This document shows, one piece after another, positions 1-8,728 of a stretch of DNA of 42,391 nt. This DNA comes from an uncultured Anaerolineaceae bacterium. GTDB lineage: Bacteria; Chloroflexota; Anaerolineae; Promineifilales; Promineifilaceae. A program made the translations under genes and the position numbers. Positions within the stretch are counted from its first letter, which is position 1. Each line of letters starts with the position of its first letter. The stretch is from NCBI GenBank assembly GCA_937967805.1, contig CALBTC010000094.1, forward strand, positions 1 through 42,391, read 5' to 3'. The notes below the pieces were generated by a model. It did no database searches. It had not been told where the DNA came from and saw only the letters and a list, made by a program, of their open reading frames with translations.

Positions 1-2232
1 GTTCGTTTCCTCTAACTGCCAGCACACCGTTATTGTCGTGCCCTCGCCAATCTCACTTTCTATCTGGATAGTGGCCCCAATCTTCTCGGCGCGTTCGCGC
101 ATGATGCCCACGCCAAACGAATTGGGCGGAATGTCGCGCACGTTGAAGCCACGGCCGTTATCCTCAATTTCAAGCTGCACCCACTCAGGCGTAAACTGAA
201 GCCGAATAATGACGGCATCGGCCCCGGCGTGTTTAGTGACATTGTGCAGCGCTTCTTGCGCAATTCGGTAAAAGGCGATCTGAACGTCGGGGGGTAACGG
301 CCGTTCTCCATCCACCACCAGATCAATGGTCAGTCGGGCCCGCCCGACAAACGCTTCTCTTAGCTGGCGCAGCAGGTCACCCAGGCTCGTTTCCGTTAAC
401 GTTGCCGGGCGCAGCTCCAGCAGCAGCGCCCGCATCTCCGCCAAGGCGCCTCGCGTCAATTCACGCAAATCCTCCAACCGCTGCATACCCAATTGCGGGT
501 CCCGTTCCCAAATGCGGGGCAACACTTCAGCGATGAGCGTGGTGGAAAAAAGCGTCTGGGTCACGGCATCGTGCAGTTCCCGGGCCAGGCGATGGCGCTC
601 CTCGGTCACGGCGGCGTGCTGCGCCTGCTCGTAAAGCCGGGCGTTTTCCACGGCCACCGCCAGTTGATCAGCGATGGATTTAAAAAGGGCCAGCTGTCCC
701 TTGTCAAACTGTCCCCCCGTCTCGCCGATGATGCCAATCAAACCCAAAGTCCGGTCGCGAATGCGCAGCGGGAAAAAAGCGCCCGGCTCAAGATAACCCT
801 TGGCGGCATCCGCCGCCACGTATTGCGGCTCTCCGGTGGCCAGGATTGCCTGGCTGGCCTGAAGCAATTCCGCCAGATCATTGGCCGCAATCGTGCGCTC
901 CGGCCGGATCATGTGCGGTTGCAGCTGGCCCGACACTTCGTCGAGCAGCAGCACACCAGCCCGGGCAACGTCCACCAGTGCCACCAGGCGGTCCAGCGCT
1001 GTCTCCAGCATCTCATCCAGATCGAGCGAACTGTTGGCGGCGGCCGTTACGTCCAGCAGCGTTTGCAGCTCGCGCCGCCGCGCCTGTTCTGCCTCGTAAA
1101 GACGGGCATTTTCAATGGCCACGGCCACTTTATTGGCAATAGTCAGCGCCAGCAGGCTGTGGCGGCCGGTGTAAGCATCCGGCTCGCGGTGGTCCAGGCT
1201 CATCATGCCGATCACCTGATCCCTGACGATTAGCGGAATGCCCATCCAGGAGCGAACGTAGCCAAACGCACCGGTCAACTGGGTACCGGCCGTTGCCTGA
1301 AAAGCGCGGGCCAGAGGGGCATCACCGCGCACGTCAGAGATAATGACCGGTTCGCGGCGCTGAACCACGGTTTGATTGGCTCCGGCAGCGCCCAGCGGAA
1401 ACGTTAACTGTAACGCATCCGCCTGGGGGATGGGGCCACGATAGGCCAACACTTTAAGCAGCTCGCCTTCCTGAATCAAGATTGATGCGCCGTCATAAGC
1501 CACAATGGCTTTGAACTGGTCGAGGATTAATCCCAGCAGAGGTTCCAGTTCCAAAGTAGAAGCGACGTTCTGGGTGACGGCCAGCAGGGTAGAAAGTTCA
1601 TTCGTTTCTGTGGGCGGCACCAGGGGTGGCTGTCCGGTTAATCCAGGGTTGGGGTCAAAGGCGACAACGGCCGTTCTATCCGCTGCGGCCGCCGGGAGTA
1701 GTTCAAAAACACAGGTAGCATCCCCCTTTGCCTGGCAGCTTTGCTGGATACACACAATATCTTTGCGATTCGTAAGGGCATTGATAAACCCGACCAGCAC
1801 GCCAGCTGTATAGGCGCAGACCGGCTGCTCTGTCTGCTGCGCGTGCTGCCGCATCATCCACGGCTCAAACGTGTCCCACCCATGGACCAGCACCCGGCCA
1901 ATCGGCCATTGGCGGACCTCTACCGCAAAGCGACCAAACCCGGCCGTCTGGTAGGCGGCAACACAGTCACGGAAGGCGGAAACGGCCGTTTCCGTAGATA
2001 AGGCGTTAGCGCTATTCTTTGCCATATCCGCTGCAAAAGCACGGGCAAAAGAGGCGCCACCATTCGCCCCGGCCTGCTGCATGGCGACGTCCGTCAGGTG
2101 GTGGCCAACCATTGCTTCCATTTGACGACGCAGCCCCCAAAAGCCGGCATCAATGTCCAACAAGGCCATGCGTGCGCCGCCAAAACGCAAAACGCCACTT
2201 GTTTCTTCCGTTAACAAGGTGTGTAAGCTCAT
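1..2232 (-). CDS. V4R-GAF-GAF sensor histidine kinase (NarL-type), C-terminus cut by window edge
   Basis: An uninterrupted minus-strand frame runs from ATG at 2230-2232 to the left edge: 744 codons without a stop, so the last residues lie outside the window. Residues about 1-205 resemble the XylR_N/V4R ligand-binding fold, with a Cys-rich end (YTAGVLVGFINAL, then CxAKGDATCVF). Two GAF domains follow (about 220-390 and 400-540), each ending in the usual VAVENARLYEQ-type helix. The transmitter is HisKA_3: ERHRLARELHDAVTQ with phospho-acceptor His554. The HATPase_c domain has N-box ALHNVTKHA (Asn664) and G-box EDNGRGF (Asn692). There is no membrane segment, so it should be a cytoplasmic sensor that phosphorylates a NarL/LuxR-type regulator, probably encoded beyond the edge. 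No good Shine-Dalgarno site precedes the ATG, so the exact start is less sure. The ligand is unknown. Confidence 0.9.
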   Translation of the reverse strand, partial: MSLHTLLTEETSGVLRFGGARMALLDIDAGFWGLRRQMEAMVGHHLTDVAMQQAGANGGASFARAFAADMAKNSANALSTETAVSAFRDCVAAYQTAGFGRFAVEVRQWPIGRVLVHGWDTFEPWMMRQHAQQTEQPVCAYTAGVLVGFINALTNRKDIVCIQQSCQAKGDATCVFELLPAAAADRTAVVAFDPNPGLTGQPPLVPPTETNELSTLLAVTQNVASTLELEPLLGLILDQFKAIVAYDGASILIQEGELLKVLAYRGPIPQADALQLTFPLGAAGANQTVVQRREPVIISDVRGDAPLARAFQATAGTQLTGAFGYVRSWMGIPLIVRDQVIGMMSLDHREPDAYTGRHSLLALTIANKVAVAIENARLYEAEQARRRELQTLLDVTAAANSSLDLDEMLETALDRLVALVDVARAGVLLLDEVSGQLQPHMIRPERTIAANDLAELLQASQAILATGEPQYVAADAAKGYLEPGAFFPLRIRDRTLGLIGIIGETGGQFDKGQLALFKSIADQLAVAVENARLYEQAQHAAVTEERHRLARELHDAVTQTLFSTTLIAEVLPRIWERDPQLGMQRLEDLRELTRGALAEMRALLLELRPATLTETSLGDLLRQLREAFVGRARLTIDLVVDGERPLPPDVQIAFYRIAQEALHNVTKHAGADAVIIRLQFTPEWVQLEIEDNGRGFNVRDIPPNSFGVGIMRERAEKIGATIQIESEIGEGTTITVCWQLEETN

Positions 2233-2346
2233 AAATCTTGCTTTAGATAACTTGCCAACTTTGACCAAATTGGATGGATAATACGGTGTTTGACCTCTAT
2301 CAATTAGTGATGGACGGCATGGTCGCGTTTGATAAAAGTCACTAAA

Positions 2347-2568
2347 TTAGAGGATGGGAGAGCCCTTTTTCATCCGTTCAAACTCAGACTCTAGCTGCTG
2401 CCGGGTTTGGCTGCGCGCCTGCTGCGCTTCTCGTTTAGCCGTTTCCCAACGCTCTATCGCTTGTTCACGCAAATCATTGCCAGACGCGGGTGTCAGCAGC
2501 AGCGCCGTCACCCCGCCAACCAGCGCCCCGCACATCGCTCCGGCCATAAAGCTAAATAATTTGTTCAT
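2347..2568 (-). CDS. YtxH-domain small membrane protein
   Basis: A 73-residue protein with one N-terminal glycine-rich membrane segment (about residues 5-27, containing GAMCGALVGGVTALLLTP) followed by a charged helix rich in Arg, Glu and Gln (about 30-68). This is the layout of the YtxH/GvpP-like family, whose members are associated with stress or envelope functions but lack a firm biochemical role. The start is supported by GGAGC 7 bases upstream of the ATG. It lies 114 bp upstream of the histidine kinase on the same strand, so the two could share a transcript, although the kinase may have its own promoter in the gap. Confidence 0.75.
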   Translation of the reverse strand: MNKLFSFMAGAMCGALVGGVTALLLTPASGNDLREQAIERWETAKREAQQARSQTRQQLESEFERMKKGSPIL

Positions 2569-2717
2569 TGTTTATGCTCCTTCTGTCCCATAAGTAATCA
2601 GTTGTCCATAATCAGTGTCCGGCAAATCAGCCAGTCAACCGGCGAATTATCGACAATTATACTGTACCACACGAATCTTTTTTTGCCCCTCGTCCGCTCA
2701 TCCACTACACTTTATCC

Positions 2718-3458
2718 ATGGCTGACATCTCCGCTGAATTCCGCTACCCACATCGTCCAACAATGCGCCGCATTTTACGCCGGCTCTCCCACGTGGCCCT
2801 GAAAATTTTGACCCGGTTTGAGGTCATCGGTCAGGAAAACATTCCCAAAAGCGGACCACTACTGGTGGTTGGCAACCATTTTTATTTTGCCGATCCGGTG
2901 GCTGCGCTGGCCGTCCTGCCCTTTCCGCTGGAATTTTTCGCCAGCACAGATCGACCGGCCGCCCCCACCATTGCCAAATGGATTCCCGACCTGTGGAAAG
3001 TGTACCCGGTGGAACCCGGCGCCGGTTCACGCTACGCATTGAAAGCGGCCGAGGCCATCATGCAACAAAATGGCGTTTTGGGCATCTTCCCCGAAGGCGG
3101 CGCCTGGGCCCAGGTGCTGCGCCCGCCGCGCCCAGGCACGGCTTACGTGGCTACGCGAACCAGCGCGCCAATTTTGCCCATCGGCATCACCGGCATGACA
3201 GAGACATTTTCGGCGCTGCGGCGGGGCAGGCGCACCCGGCTCACCGTGCGCATTGGTCCGCCATTTGGACCTTACAGCGTCAACGGCCGTGGCCGGGAAC
3301 GCCGCGAACAGCTGGAGGCCATCGGACACGACATCATGCAGCACATTGCCGCCCTCCTGCCGCCGGAAGAACACGGCGTTTACGCCGCCGATCCGGCCCG
3401 GCGCGCCGCGGCTGAAGCCGTTGCCGAACATCCCTGGTATGCAAATAATGATTTTTAG
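2718..3458 (+). CDS. PlsC-type 1-acyl-glycerol-phosphate acyltransferase
   Basis: A 246-residue lysophospholipid acyltransferase-like protein that would transfer an acyl chain to a lysophosphatidic-acid-type acceptor at the inner face of the membrane. The hallmark HX4D motif is seen as NHFYFADP (His54, Asp59). The second block, GIFPEGG (Glu126, Gly127), matches the FPEG motif, and a conserved PILPIGITG block follows. The length suits the short PlsC family. Start choice is uncertain: no clear Shine-Dalgarno site precedes ATG 2718, and an in-frame ATG at 2763 (residue 16) is a possible alternative that keeps all motifs. The stop codon is followed directly by an ACGGCCGT octamer and then a long hairpin. 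The physiological acceptor cannot be told from sequence. Confidence 0.88.
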   Translation: MADISAEFRYPHRPTMRRILRRLSHVALKILTRFEVIGQENIPKSGPLLVVGNHFYFADPVAALAVLPFPLEFFASTDRPAAPTIAKWIPDLWKVYPVEPGAGSRYALKAAEAIMQQNGVLGIFPEGGAWAQVLRPPRPGTAYVATRTSAPILPIGITGMTETFSALRRGRRTRLTVRIGPPFGPYSVNGRGRERREQLEAIGHDIMQHIAALLPPEEHGVYAADPARRAAAEAVAEHPWYANNDF

Positions 3459-3478
3459 ACGGCCGTTTAATTTGACCT

Positions 3479-3544
3479 GGTGACAAGGTGACAAGGTGAA
3501 AAAATGGTCACCCTGTCACCTTGTCACCCCTTCACCTTGTCATC
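3479..3544. repeat. Intergenic long hairpin of GTGACAAG tandem units
   Basis: Tandem GGTGACAA units on the left (3479-3499) face their inverse on the right (3508-3528). The 21-base arms differ at one position and enclose an 8-base loop. A further diverged unit extends to about 3544. The element fills the gap between the acyltransferase stop and the Shine-Dalgarno site of the next gene. It could act as a transcriptional barrier or be a mobile repeat cassette; there is no U-tract for a classical terminator. Confidence 0.85.
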
Positions 3545-3562
3545 TCTAATCAGGAGTAACAA

Positions 3563-4777
3563 ATGTCCTTTGATTTCGACACCGACGTAAACAAGTTTGG
3601 CATCAACAGCATCAAGTGGGAATTTATGTTTGATGCCGACCACAACGCCGCGCAAAGCGACCATGCCCATCCCAGGCACGGCGACGAGCGCGTCCTGCCC
3701 CTGTGGGTGGCCGACATGGATTTTCGCGCGCCGCCGCCGGTGGTGGAAGCCGTGGTGGAACGGGCTAAACGGGGCGTGTATGGCTACTGCATGCCCACCG
3801 ATTCTTATTACGAGGCAGTAATAAACTGGTTTGGTCGGCGCTACGGCCGTACCATTCAGCGCGACTGGATTGTGCTCACCCCCGGCGTGGTGCCCGCCCT
3901 CAACCTGATGGTGCAAACCTACACGCTGCCGGGCGACAAGATCATTATCCAGCGACCTGTCTACCATCCGTTTACCTTTGCCGTCGAGAACAACGACCGG
4001 GAAGTGGTGTCTAATTCGCTGGTTTTGGCAGACGGCCGTTACCAGATGGATTTCGACGATCTGGCCGCCAAAGCGGCCGATCCCGATACAAAAATGATCA
4101 TCCTGTGCAGCCCGCATAATCCTATTAGCCGCGTCTGGAGCCGCGAAGAACTCACCCGCCTGGGCGAAATTTGCTTAGACAACGACGTCTTGGTCGTCTC
4201 CGACGAGATTCACTGCGACCTGATCTACTCCGGTGTGGAATTCACCAGCTTTGCCTGCATCAGCGAACGCTTTGCCCAGAACAGCATCGTTTGCACCGCG
4301 CCGAGCAAAACGTTTAACGTCGCCGGGTTGAAGCTGTCTAACATCGTCATTCCCAACGAAGAACTGCGCCACCGGTTTACCAAAACGCTTGAGCGCACCG
4401 GCTTGATGGGAACCAACACCTTTGGCGTGGTGGCTGCCGAAGCAGCTTTCAATTTTGGCGAGCCGTGGCTAACCGCCTTGATGACTTACATTGAAAGCAA
4501 CTACACCTTCATGAAGGAATACCTGGCCAAACATTTGCCCCAGCTTCGTTTGCTGCCTGCCGAAGGCACCTACCTGGTCTGGCTGGACTGCCGCGACCTG
4601 GAGTTGACGCCGGAGGAGCGCAAGAAGCTCATCTTTGAAGAAGCCCGCCTCTACCTGGATGAAGGCGAAATCTTCGGCCCCGAGGGCGAAGGCTTTGAGC
4701 GCATAAACCTGGCCTGTCCACGCTCGCTGCTGGCGGAAGCGCTGGATCGCCTGAAGGCGGTAATCGGTAATCAGTAA
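3563..4777 (+). CDS. patB: PatB/MalY-family PLP-dependent C-S lyase (cystathionine beta-lyase type)
   Basis: A 404-residue fold-type I aminotransferase-like enzyme of the MalY/PatB group, which cleaves the C-S bond of cystathionine or cysteine conjugates by beta-elimination, giving pyruvate and ammonia. PLP-site residues are visible: CSPHNP (Asn186), VSDEIHCDL (Asp214) and the Schiff-base lysine in APSKTFNVAG (Lys249). The early LPLWVADMDF block (46-54) is typical of this subgroup. The start is well supported by AGGAG about 8 bases upstream. The last codons (VIGNQ-stop) lie inside the left arm of an intergenic inverted repeat, so the C-terminal tail seems to have been written by the repeat. 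The physiological substrate could be cystathionine or another thioether. Confidence 0.9.
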   Translation: MSFDFDTDVNKFGINSIKWEFMFDADHNAAQSDHAHPRHGDERVLPLWVADMDFRAPPPVVEAVVERAKRGVYGYCMPTDSYYEAVINWFGRRYGRTIQRDWIVLTPGVVPALNLMVQTYTLPGDKIIIQRPVYHPFTFAVENNDREVVSNSLVLADGRYQMDFDDLAAKAADPDTKMIILCSPHNPISRVWSREELTRLGEICLDNDVLVVSDEIHCDLIYSGVEFTSFACISERFAQNSIVCTAPSKTFNVAGLKLSNIVIPNEELRHRFTKTLERTGLMGTNTFGVVAAEAAFNFGEPWLTALMTYIESNYTFMKEYLAKHLPQLRLLPAEGTYLVWLDCRDLELTPEERKKLIFEEARLYLDEGEIFGPEGEGFERINLACPRSLLAEALDRLKAVIGNQ

Positions 4778-4817
4778 TCGGTAAACGGTGTCACGGATCA
4801 CCGATTACCGAATACCG
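4758..4817. repeat. Imperfect inverted repeat built of GTAATCG units
   Basis: GGTAATC units on the left (4758-4778) pair with 4797-4817 at 18 of 21 positions across an 18-base loop. The left arm overlaps the last codons and stop of the C-S lyase gene. The architecture matches the repeat at 3479-3544, but the unit sequence differs. Confidence 0.75.
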
Positions 4818-4828
4818 AATATTTTCTC

Positions 4829-5962
4829 ATGAAAGTAACCCTGATAGCGACCGCCAAATTTGGCCTGGAAACGGTGGTGAAGCAAGAAGTACAGGCATTG
4901 GGCTTTGAGGAGATTGTGGTGTCAGACGGCCGTATCGAATTCACTGCCGATGTGACCGACATCCCCAAAGCCAACCTGTGGCTGCGCTGCGCCGACCGGG
5001 TGCTGCTCAAAGTCGCCGAATTCCCCGCCCACTCCTTCGATGATTTGTTTGAGCAAACCACCGCCCTGCCCTGGGAAGAATGGATCACGCCCGATGGCCA
5101 ATTTCCGGTCAACGCCAAATCGTACAAATCGGCGCTAAAAAGTGCGCGAAGCTGCCAGTCGATTGTGAAAAAAGCGGTGGTGGAGCGGCTGAAAACGGCG
5201 TACCGGCACGACTGGTTCCCCGAAACCGGAGCCGAGTTCACCATTCAGCTGGCCCTGGTGCGCAACAGCGCCCTGCTCACGCTGGATACCTCCGGCGCGG
5301 GGCTGCACAAGCGCGGCTATCGTGCAGAAGCGGGCGAAGCGCCGCTCAAAGAGAGCTTCGCCGCCGGGCTGGTGCAGCTCAGCTTTTGGCAGCCGGACCG
5401 CCTGCTGCTGGACCCGATGTGCGGCTCCGGCACCATTTTGATTGAAGCGGCGCTGATGGGACGCAACATTGCTCCCGGCCTGCACCGCGACTTTGCCGCC
5501 GAAGGTTGGCCTGCCATTCCTGCTGAGGCGTGGACCGAAGCCCGCCAGGAAGCCCAGAGAGCCATCCTCCCCAGCGGCGAACTCCAACTGCAAGGGTACG
5601 ACATCGACCCGGCCAGCATTGAAATTGCCCGCAGCAACGCCGCCAAAGCCGGCGTCGCCGAGGATATTCATTTTGAAGTGAAGGATGTGAAAAAGTTGTG
5701 GATCGACCAGGAGTATGGCATCGTCATCACCAATCCGCCTTACGGTATTCGTCTGGCCGAATACCGCGATCTCAACGCCATTTACATCACGCTGAACAAG
5801 ATGTTCCGCAAAAAAGATGGCTGGTCCATTTACGTTCTCACGGCAGACAAAAAGTTTCCCGACTATTTCAAACGGTCCCGCCCCGACCGGGTGCGCAAGC
5901 TGTACAATGGCACCATCCAGACGAACTATTACCAGTATTACGGCCGTAAACCACCACCCTAA
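4829..5962 (+). CDS. THUMP-domain class I rRNA methyltransferase (RlmL N-terminal/YpsC type)
   Basis: A 377-residue SAM-dependent methyltransferase of the UPF0020 family, expected to N2-methylate a guanine in 23S rRNA (the reaction of the N-terminal half of E. coli RlmL). An N-terminal ferredoxin-like/THUMP region covers about residues 1-155. The Rossmann catalytic domain carries DPMCGSGT (195-202, SAM binding) and the base-methylating motif TNPPYG (301-306). The acidic motif GYDIDP (256-261) would bind the ribose of SAM. Its length equals the stand-alone YpsC-type enzyme, with no fused RlmK half. The ATG has no obvious Shine-Dalgarno site because the upstream bases are part of the inverted repeat. 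Its stop codon overlaps an AAGGAG that could serve a short leader reading frame ahead of hpt. Confidence 0.9.
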   Translation: MKVTLIATAKFGLETVVKQEVQALGFEEIVVSDGRIEFTADVTDIPKANLWLRCADRVLLKVAEFPAHSFDDLFEQTTALPWEEWITPDGQFPVNAKSYKSALKSARSCQSIVKKAVVERLKTAYRHDWFPETGAEFTIQLALVRNSALLTLDTSGAGLHKRGYRAEAGEAPLKESFAAGLVQLSFWQPDRLLLDPMCGSGTILIEAALMGRNIAPGLHRDFAAEGWPAIPAEAWTEARQEAQRAILPSGELQLQGYDIDPASIEIARSNAAKAGVAEDIHFEVKDVKKLWIDQEYGIVITNPPYGIRLAEYRDLNAIYITLNKMFRKKDGWSIYVLTADKKFPDYFKRSRPDRVRKLYNGTIQTNYYQYYGRKPPP

Positions 5963-5973
5963 GGAGCTGCCAT

Positions 5974-6033
5974 GTGATTTCGCATTGCCGCCGATTGCGC
6001 ACACCAACGCTTATCTGCGTCCCATTTTTGTAG
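5974..6033 (+). CDS. Possible 19-codon leader peptide upstream of hpt
   Basis: AAGGAG at 5961-5966 overlaps the previous stop codon and is followed 7 bases later by GTG (5974). That GTG opens a 19-codon frame (VISHCRRLRTPTLICVPFL) ending in TAG at 6031-6033, which itself forms the first bases of the hpt ribosome site TAGGAGG. The same Shine-Dalgarno site also faces an ATG followed at once by TGA (5972-5977), a minimal start-stop. Either arrangement would couple upstream ribosome activity to hpt translation. Translation is inferred only from the site and spacing, and no homologue is recognised. Confidence 0.3.
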   Translation: MISHCRRLRTPTLICVPFL

Positions 6034-6042
6034 GAGGAAAAC

Positions 6043-6594
6043 ATGGAGAATTTGCACCCTGACCTAGCCCGTGTTCTCGTGCCGGAAGAGACGATTCAGG
6101 CGCATGTGAAGGTATTGGCCCACCAAATCTCGTTCGATTACGCCGACAAAGGACCCGTTTATCTGATCGGCGTACTGCGCGGGGCATTTATCTTTTTAGC
6201 CGACCTGGCGCGGCATCTCACCGTGCCCCACGTGGTTGATTTCATGTCGGTTTCCAGCTATGGCAAATCGACTGAATCTGGCGTGGTGCGCATTGTGCTG
6301 GATTTGCGTGAGTCTATCGAAGGGAAGGACGTGATCATCGTTGAGGATATTGTGGACAGCGGCAAGACGCTCAGCTACCTGTACAGTATGCTCAAAAGCC
6401 GCAAACCGGCCTCGTTGCGCACCTGCACCCTGGTGCAAAAGCCCAAAGAAAAACAGCTCGACGTCCCTGTCGATTACCTCGGCTTCAAAATTCCGGACGT
6501 GTGGATGGTAGGCTACGGATTGGACTATGCCGATCAACACCGCACGCTGCCGTACATCGCCGAGCTAAAGGCATCTGTTTACACCAACAACTAA
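6043..6594 (+). CDS. hpt: Hypoxanthine phosphoribosyltransferase
   Basis: A 183-residue type I phosphoribosyltransferase that salvages hypoxanthine (and often guanine) by joining it to PRPP in the cytoplasm. The PRPP-binding loop VIIVEDIVDSGKT is at residues 97-109, with the acidic pair Glu101-Asp102. The flexible-loop region SVSSYGKST is at 69-77, and the base-specificity segment PDVWMVGYGLDYAD lies near the C-terminus. The length is normal for bacterial Hpt. A strong ribosome site, TAGGAGG, precedes the ATG. The stop codon overlaps the stop of the convergent ABC permease by two to three bases, so no terminator fits between the two transcripts. Confidence 0.95.
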   Translation: MENLHPDLARVLVPEETIQAHVKVLAHQISFDYADKGPVYLIGVLRGAFIFLADLARHLTVPHVVDFMSVSSYGKSTESGVVRIVLDLRESIEGKDVIIVEDIVDSGKTLSYLYSMLKSRKPASLRTCTLVQKPKEKQLDVPVDYLGFKIPDVWMVGYGLDYADQHRTLPYIAELKASVYTNN

Positions 6595-7673
6595 CGCTTT
6601 CGGGCTGCCGCCAACGCCCCGCCCTGCCGGGAGCGCCGTGTCAAAAAGGCCACAATGCCCGCCAGCAGCAAGATGAGGCCGATAAGAATGGCCACATCTG
6701 GGGCAATGTCGGCAAACGTCGCGCCCTGCTGGGTCACGTCCACAATCGGGCCGATGATGTAGTAGGTGGGGAAGATGCGCCCCACCCATTCCGGCAAGGT
6801 GGGAAATAGATAAACAATAGCCGGCGCGTAAAGAAACAGGCCAATGCCCTTGATGGTGGCGAAGAGGGAATTGATATCTTTCAGCACCATGCCCAGCAAG
6901 ATGCCAAAAACGGAAGCCATCGTACCGCCCAGCGCCAGCAGCGCCACCAACAGCAGCGGCTGGCTGCCAAAGGCCCGGTTCATGGCCAAAATGATCACGC
7001 CCATCACCACACCGACGATGACACCAAGCAGCCCTTTGGCAAAATACACCTCCCCCACCGACGTCGGCGTGGTGGTGATTGCCGTCAGGGTACGCTTCAT
7101 CTTTTCCTCAACCAGCGAGGTGGCGGGCACCATGACGCCGCCAATCATAATGGTCATGAGCACCACAAAAGGCAGCAGGCGATCTTCCCAGGGAACGGCC
7201 GTTTCATCTCCCAGCGTCACAGCCACAATCTCTACCGGCTTTTCCTGCCCGGCAATGGTGCGAATCCAGACGGCGATGGAGGTGCCCAAGATGGCCCGAT
7301 CTTGCAGCAAGCTTTCGCCCCAGATGTACGCTTCCATTGCCACGGTGTCGCCGGTTTGCACGGCCGTATCAAACGTCGCCGGCAGCGTCAGCCCCACATC
7401 CACCGCGCCGGCCAGCACCGCCTCACGCAAGGCTGCATCCGTTTCATACTCATTCACGATGATCGAATCGACGGCCTGAGCCTGCGTCACCAGCCGCGAG
7501 CTGCCGGCGTCGGCCACGCCCAGCTTCGGCTTGCCGGAAAAGAAGGTGCCAAACAGCAGCGACAGCACCAGGCTGAACACAATCGGCACCACCAGGGCAA
7601 AAATAAAGATGAAATTGCGCGCACCGCGCGTGAACTCTTTACCCAGTAACACTGCAACGCGTCGTAAACTCAT
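6591..7673 (-). CDS. ABC-2 type exporter permease, second membrane subunit
   Basis: A 360-residue ABC-2 transporter permease. One membrane segment (about residues 21-43) is followed by a large extracytoplasmic loop (about 44-165) and then five hydrophobic segments, starting at LLPFVVLMTIMIGGVMVPA. This is the layout of ABC2_membrane_3/NatB-like exporters. Residues VEEKMKRTLTAITTTP after the second segment match the conserved E..GT...L..TP turn that contacts the ATPase. The start ATG overlaps the stop of the upstream permease (ATGA), showing translational coupling. It probably forms a heterodimer with that permease, driven by the ATPase gene two positions upstream. The substrate is unknown; TetR control suggests a drug or toxic metabolite. 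Confidence 0.9.
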   Translation of the reverse strand: MSLRRVAVLLGKEFTRGARNFIFIFALVVPIVFSLVLSLLFGTFFSGKPKLGVADAGSSRLVTQAQAVDSIIVNEYETDAALREAVLAGAVDVGLTLPATFDTAVQTGDTVAMEAYIWGESLLQDRAILGTSIAVWIRTIAGQEKPVEIVAVTLGDETAVPWEDRLLPFVVLMTIMIGGVMVPATSLVEEKMKRTLTAITTTPTSVGEVYFAKGLLGVIVGVVMGVIILAMNRAFGSQPLLLVALLALGGTMASVFGILLGMVLKDINSLFATIKGIGLFLYAPAIVYLFPTLPEWVGRIFPTYYIIGPIVDVTQQGATFADIAPDVAILIGLILLLAGIVAFLTRRSRQGGALAAARKR

Positions 7674-8728
7674 TGGAACTTCCTCCGTAACACCAAAATG
7701 CCCAATCCCATAAACGCCAGGGAAAAGACGGCCAGAATCAGCAGGTTGGTCCCGGCATCGGTCCAGCCCAGGTTAAGCGTAGCTGCTCCATAAACCGTAT
7801 CGATCAAATAATGGGTGGGAATTATTTGCACCCAATCGGTGGTGATTCCCGGCAGCAGCAGGCCAATAGCAGGCAAAACCAGCAGTAAAATCACCGGCAC
7901 GCCCCAGGCCATTACCGACATAATATCCTTGGCGACGGAGGCAATGAGAAAGCCGAGTCCGGTCACCAGCAGCGATCCCAGCAGCAGGGCCACAATGATG
8001 AGCAGCGGCTGCCGGCTCAGGCCGCCGGTGACGGCCAGGAACAGGACAGATTGGAAGAAGGCCAGCCCCACGCCCACCGTACCTTTGGCGATAAACAGCC
8101 CTTCCATGCGCACGGGGGTGATGAGCAGCGCTTGCAGCGTACCCGCCTCAATTTCGCTGCTGATCAGGCTGGCCAGCCCCAGTGTCTCTATGGTAAGGAT
8201 GAGCACGGCAAACAGCGGCACCATTTTTTCCCGCTGCGGAATCTGGTTCCCGGCCCGGTCAACGCCCAGGATTTCTTCGTGAACCTCGATGTTGAACATC
8301 CGTCCGGCCAGCGCGTAGCCAATTTCTTCAAAGAAGATGACATATGCTTCTTTAAGCTCTTCGGGGAATTGCGGGCTAAAGTAAAGCTCTATTTGCCCGC
8401 GCTGGCCGGTGGCGATGGCCTGGCTGAGTTCTTCGGGCAGGACCACGCCTACGGCGTATTCGTTGTCGGTCACGGCCGTTTCCAGCGCCGCCTGCGACTC
8501 CATATTTTTCAGCACCACGCCGTCGTCTTGCAGCGTATCGGCAAAAAGCTGGGGCAGCGCCGGGGCAAAGATGGCAATCTCCACCGTTTCATCCACGGTG
8601 GAAGGCATTAAAAAGTAGATAGCAGCGTAGGCCACCAGCGCCAGCCCGGTGACCAGGGCAAAGAACTGGTTGCTAAAAAAGACCTGAATATCTTTCAGAA
8701 TGAGCGCACGCAGGATACGGCCGTTCAT
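7670..8728 (-). CDS. ABC-2 type exporter permease, first membrane subunit
   Basis: A 352-residue permease with the same plan as its downstream partner: one N-terminal membrane helix (about 23-41), a periplasm-facing domain (about 42-168), then five membrane helices. The turn SSEIEAGTLQALLITPV matches the E-x-GT-x-E-x-L-x-x-TP signature of ABC-2 exporters. Both its start and stop overlap neighbouring genes by 4 bases (ATGA), so the three ABC genes are translated as one coupled unit. Sequence similarity to the second permease is low apart from the layout, which points to a heterodimeric channel. Confidence 0.9.
   Translation of the reverse strand: MNGRILRALILKDIQVFFSNQFFALVTGLALVAYAAIYFLMPSTVDETVEIAIFAPALPQLFADTLQDDGVVLKNMESQAALETAVTDNEYAVGVVLPEELSQAIATGQRGQIELYFSPQFPEELKEAYVIFFEEIGYALAGRMFNIEVHEEILGVDRAGNQIPQREKMVPLFAVLILTIETLGLASLISSEIEAGTLQALLITPVRMEGLFIAKGTVGVGLAFFQSVLFLAVTGGLSRQPLLIIVALLLGSLLVTGLGFLIASVAKDIMSVMAWGVPVILLLVLPAIGLLLPGITTDWVQIIPTHYLIDTVYGAATLNLGWTDAGTNLLILAVFSLAFMGLGILVLRRKFQ

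Noticed and set aside
493..1233. A 246-codon plus-strand open frame
   Set aside because: It is antisense to the GAF domains of the histidine kinase, has no family resemblance, and arises from codon bias of the real minus-strand gene.
3479..3544. CRISPR-like direct repeats
   Set aside because: Units are only 7-8 bases, directly adjacent and then inverted; there are no spacers and no cas genes.
5135..6007. A 290-codon minus-strand open frame
   Set aside because: It lies opposite the methyltransferase gene, which has clear motifs; the antisense product looks like no protein family.
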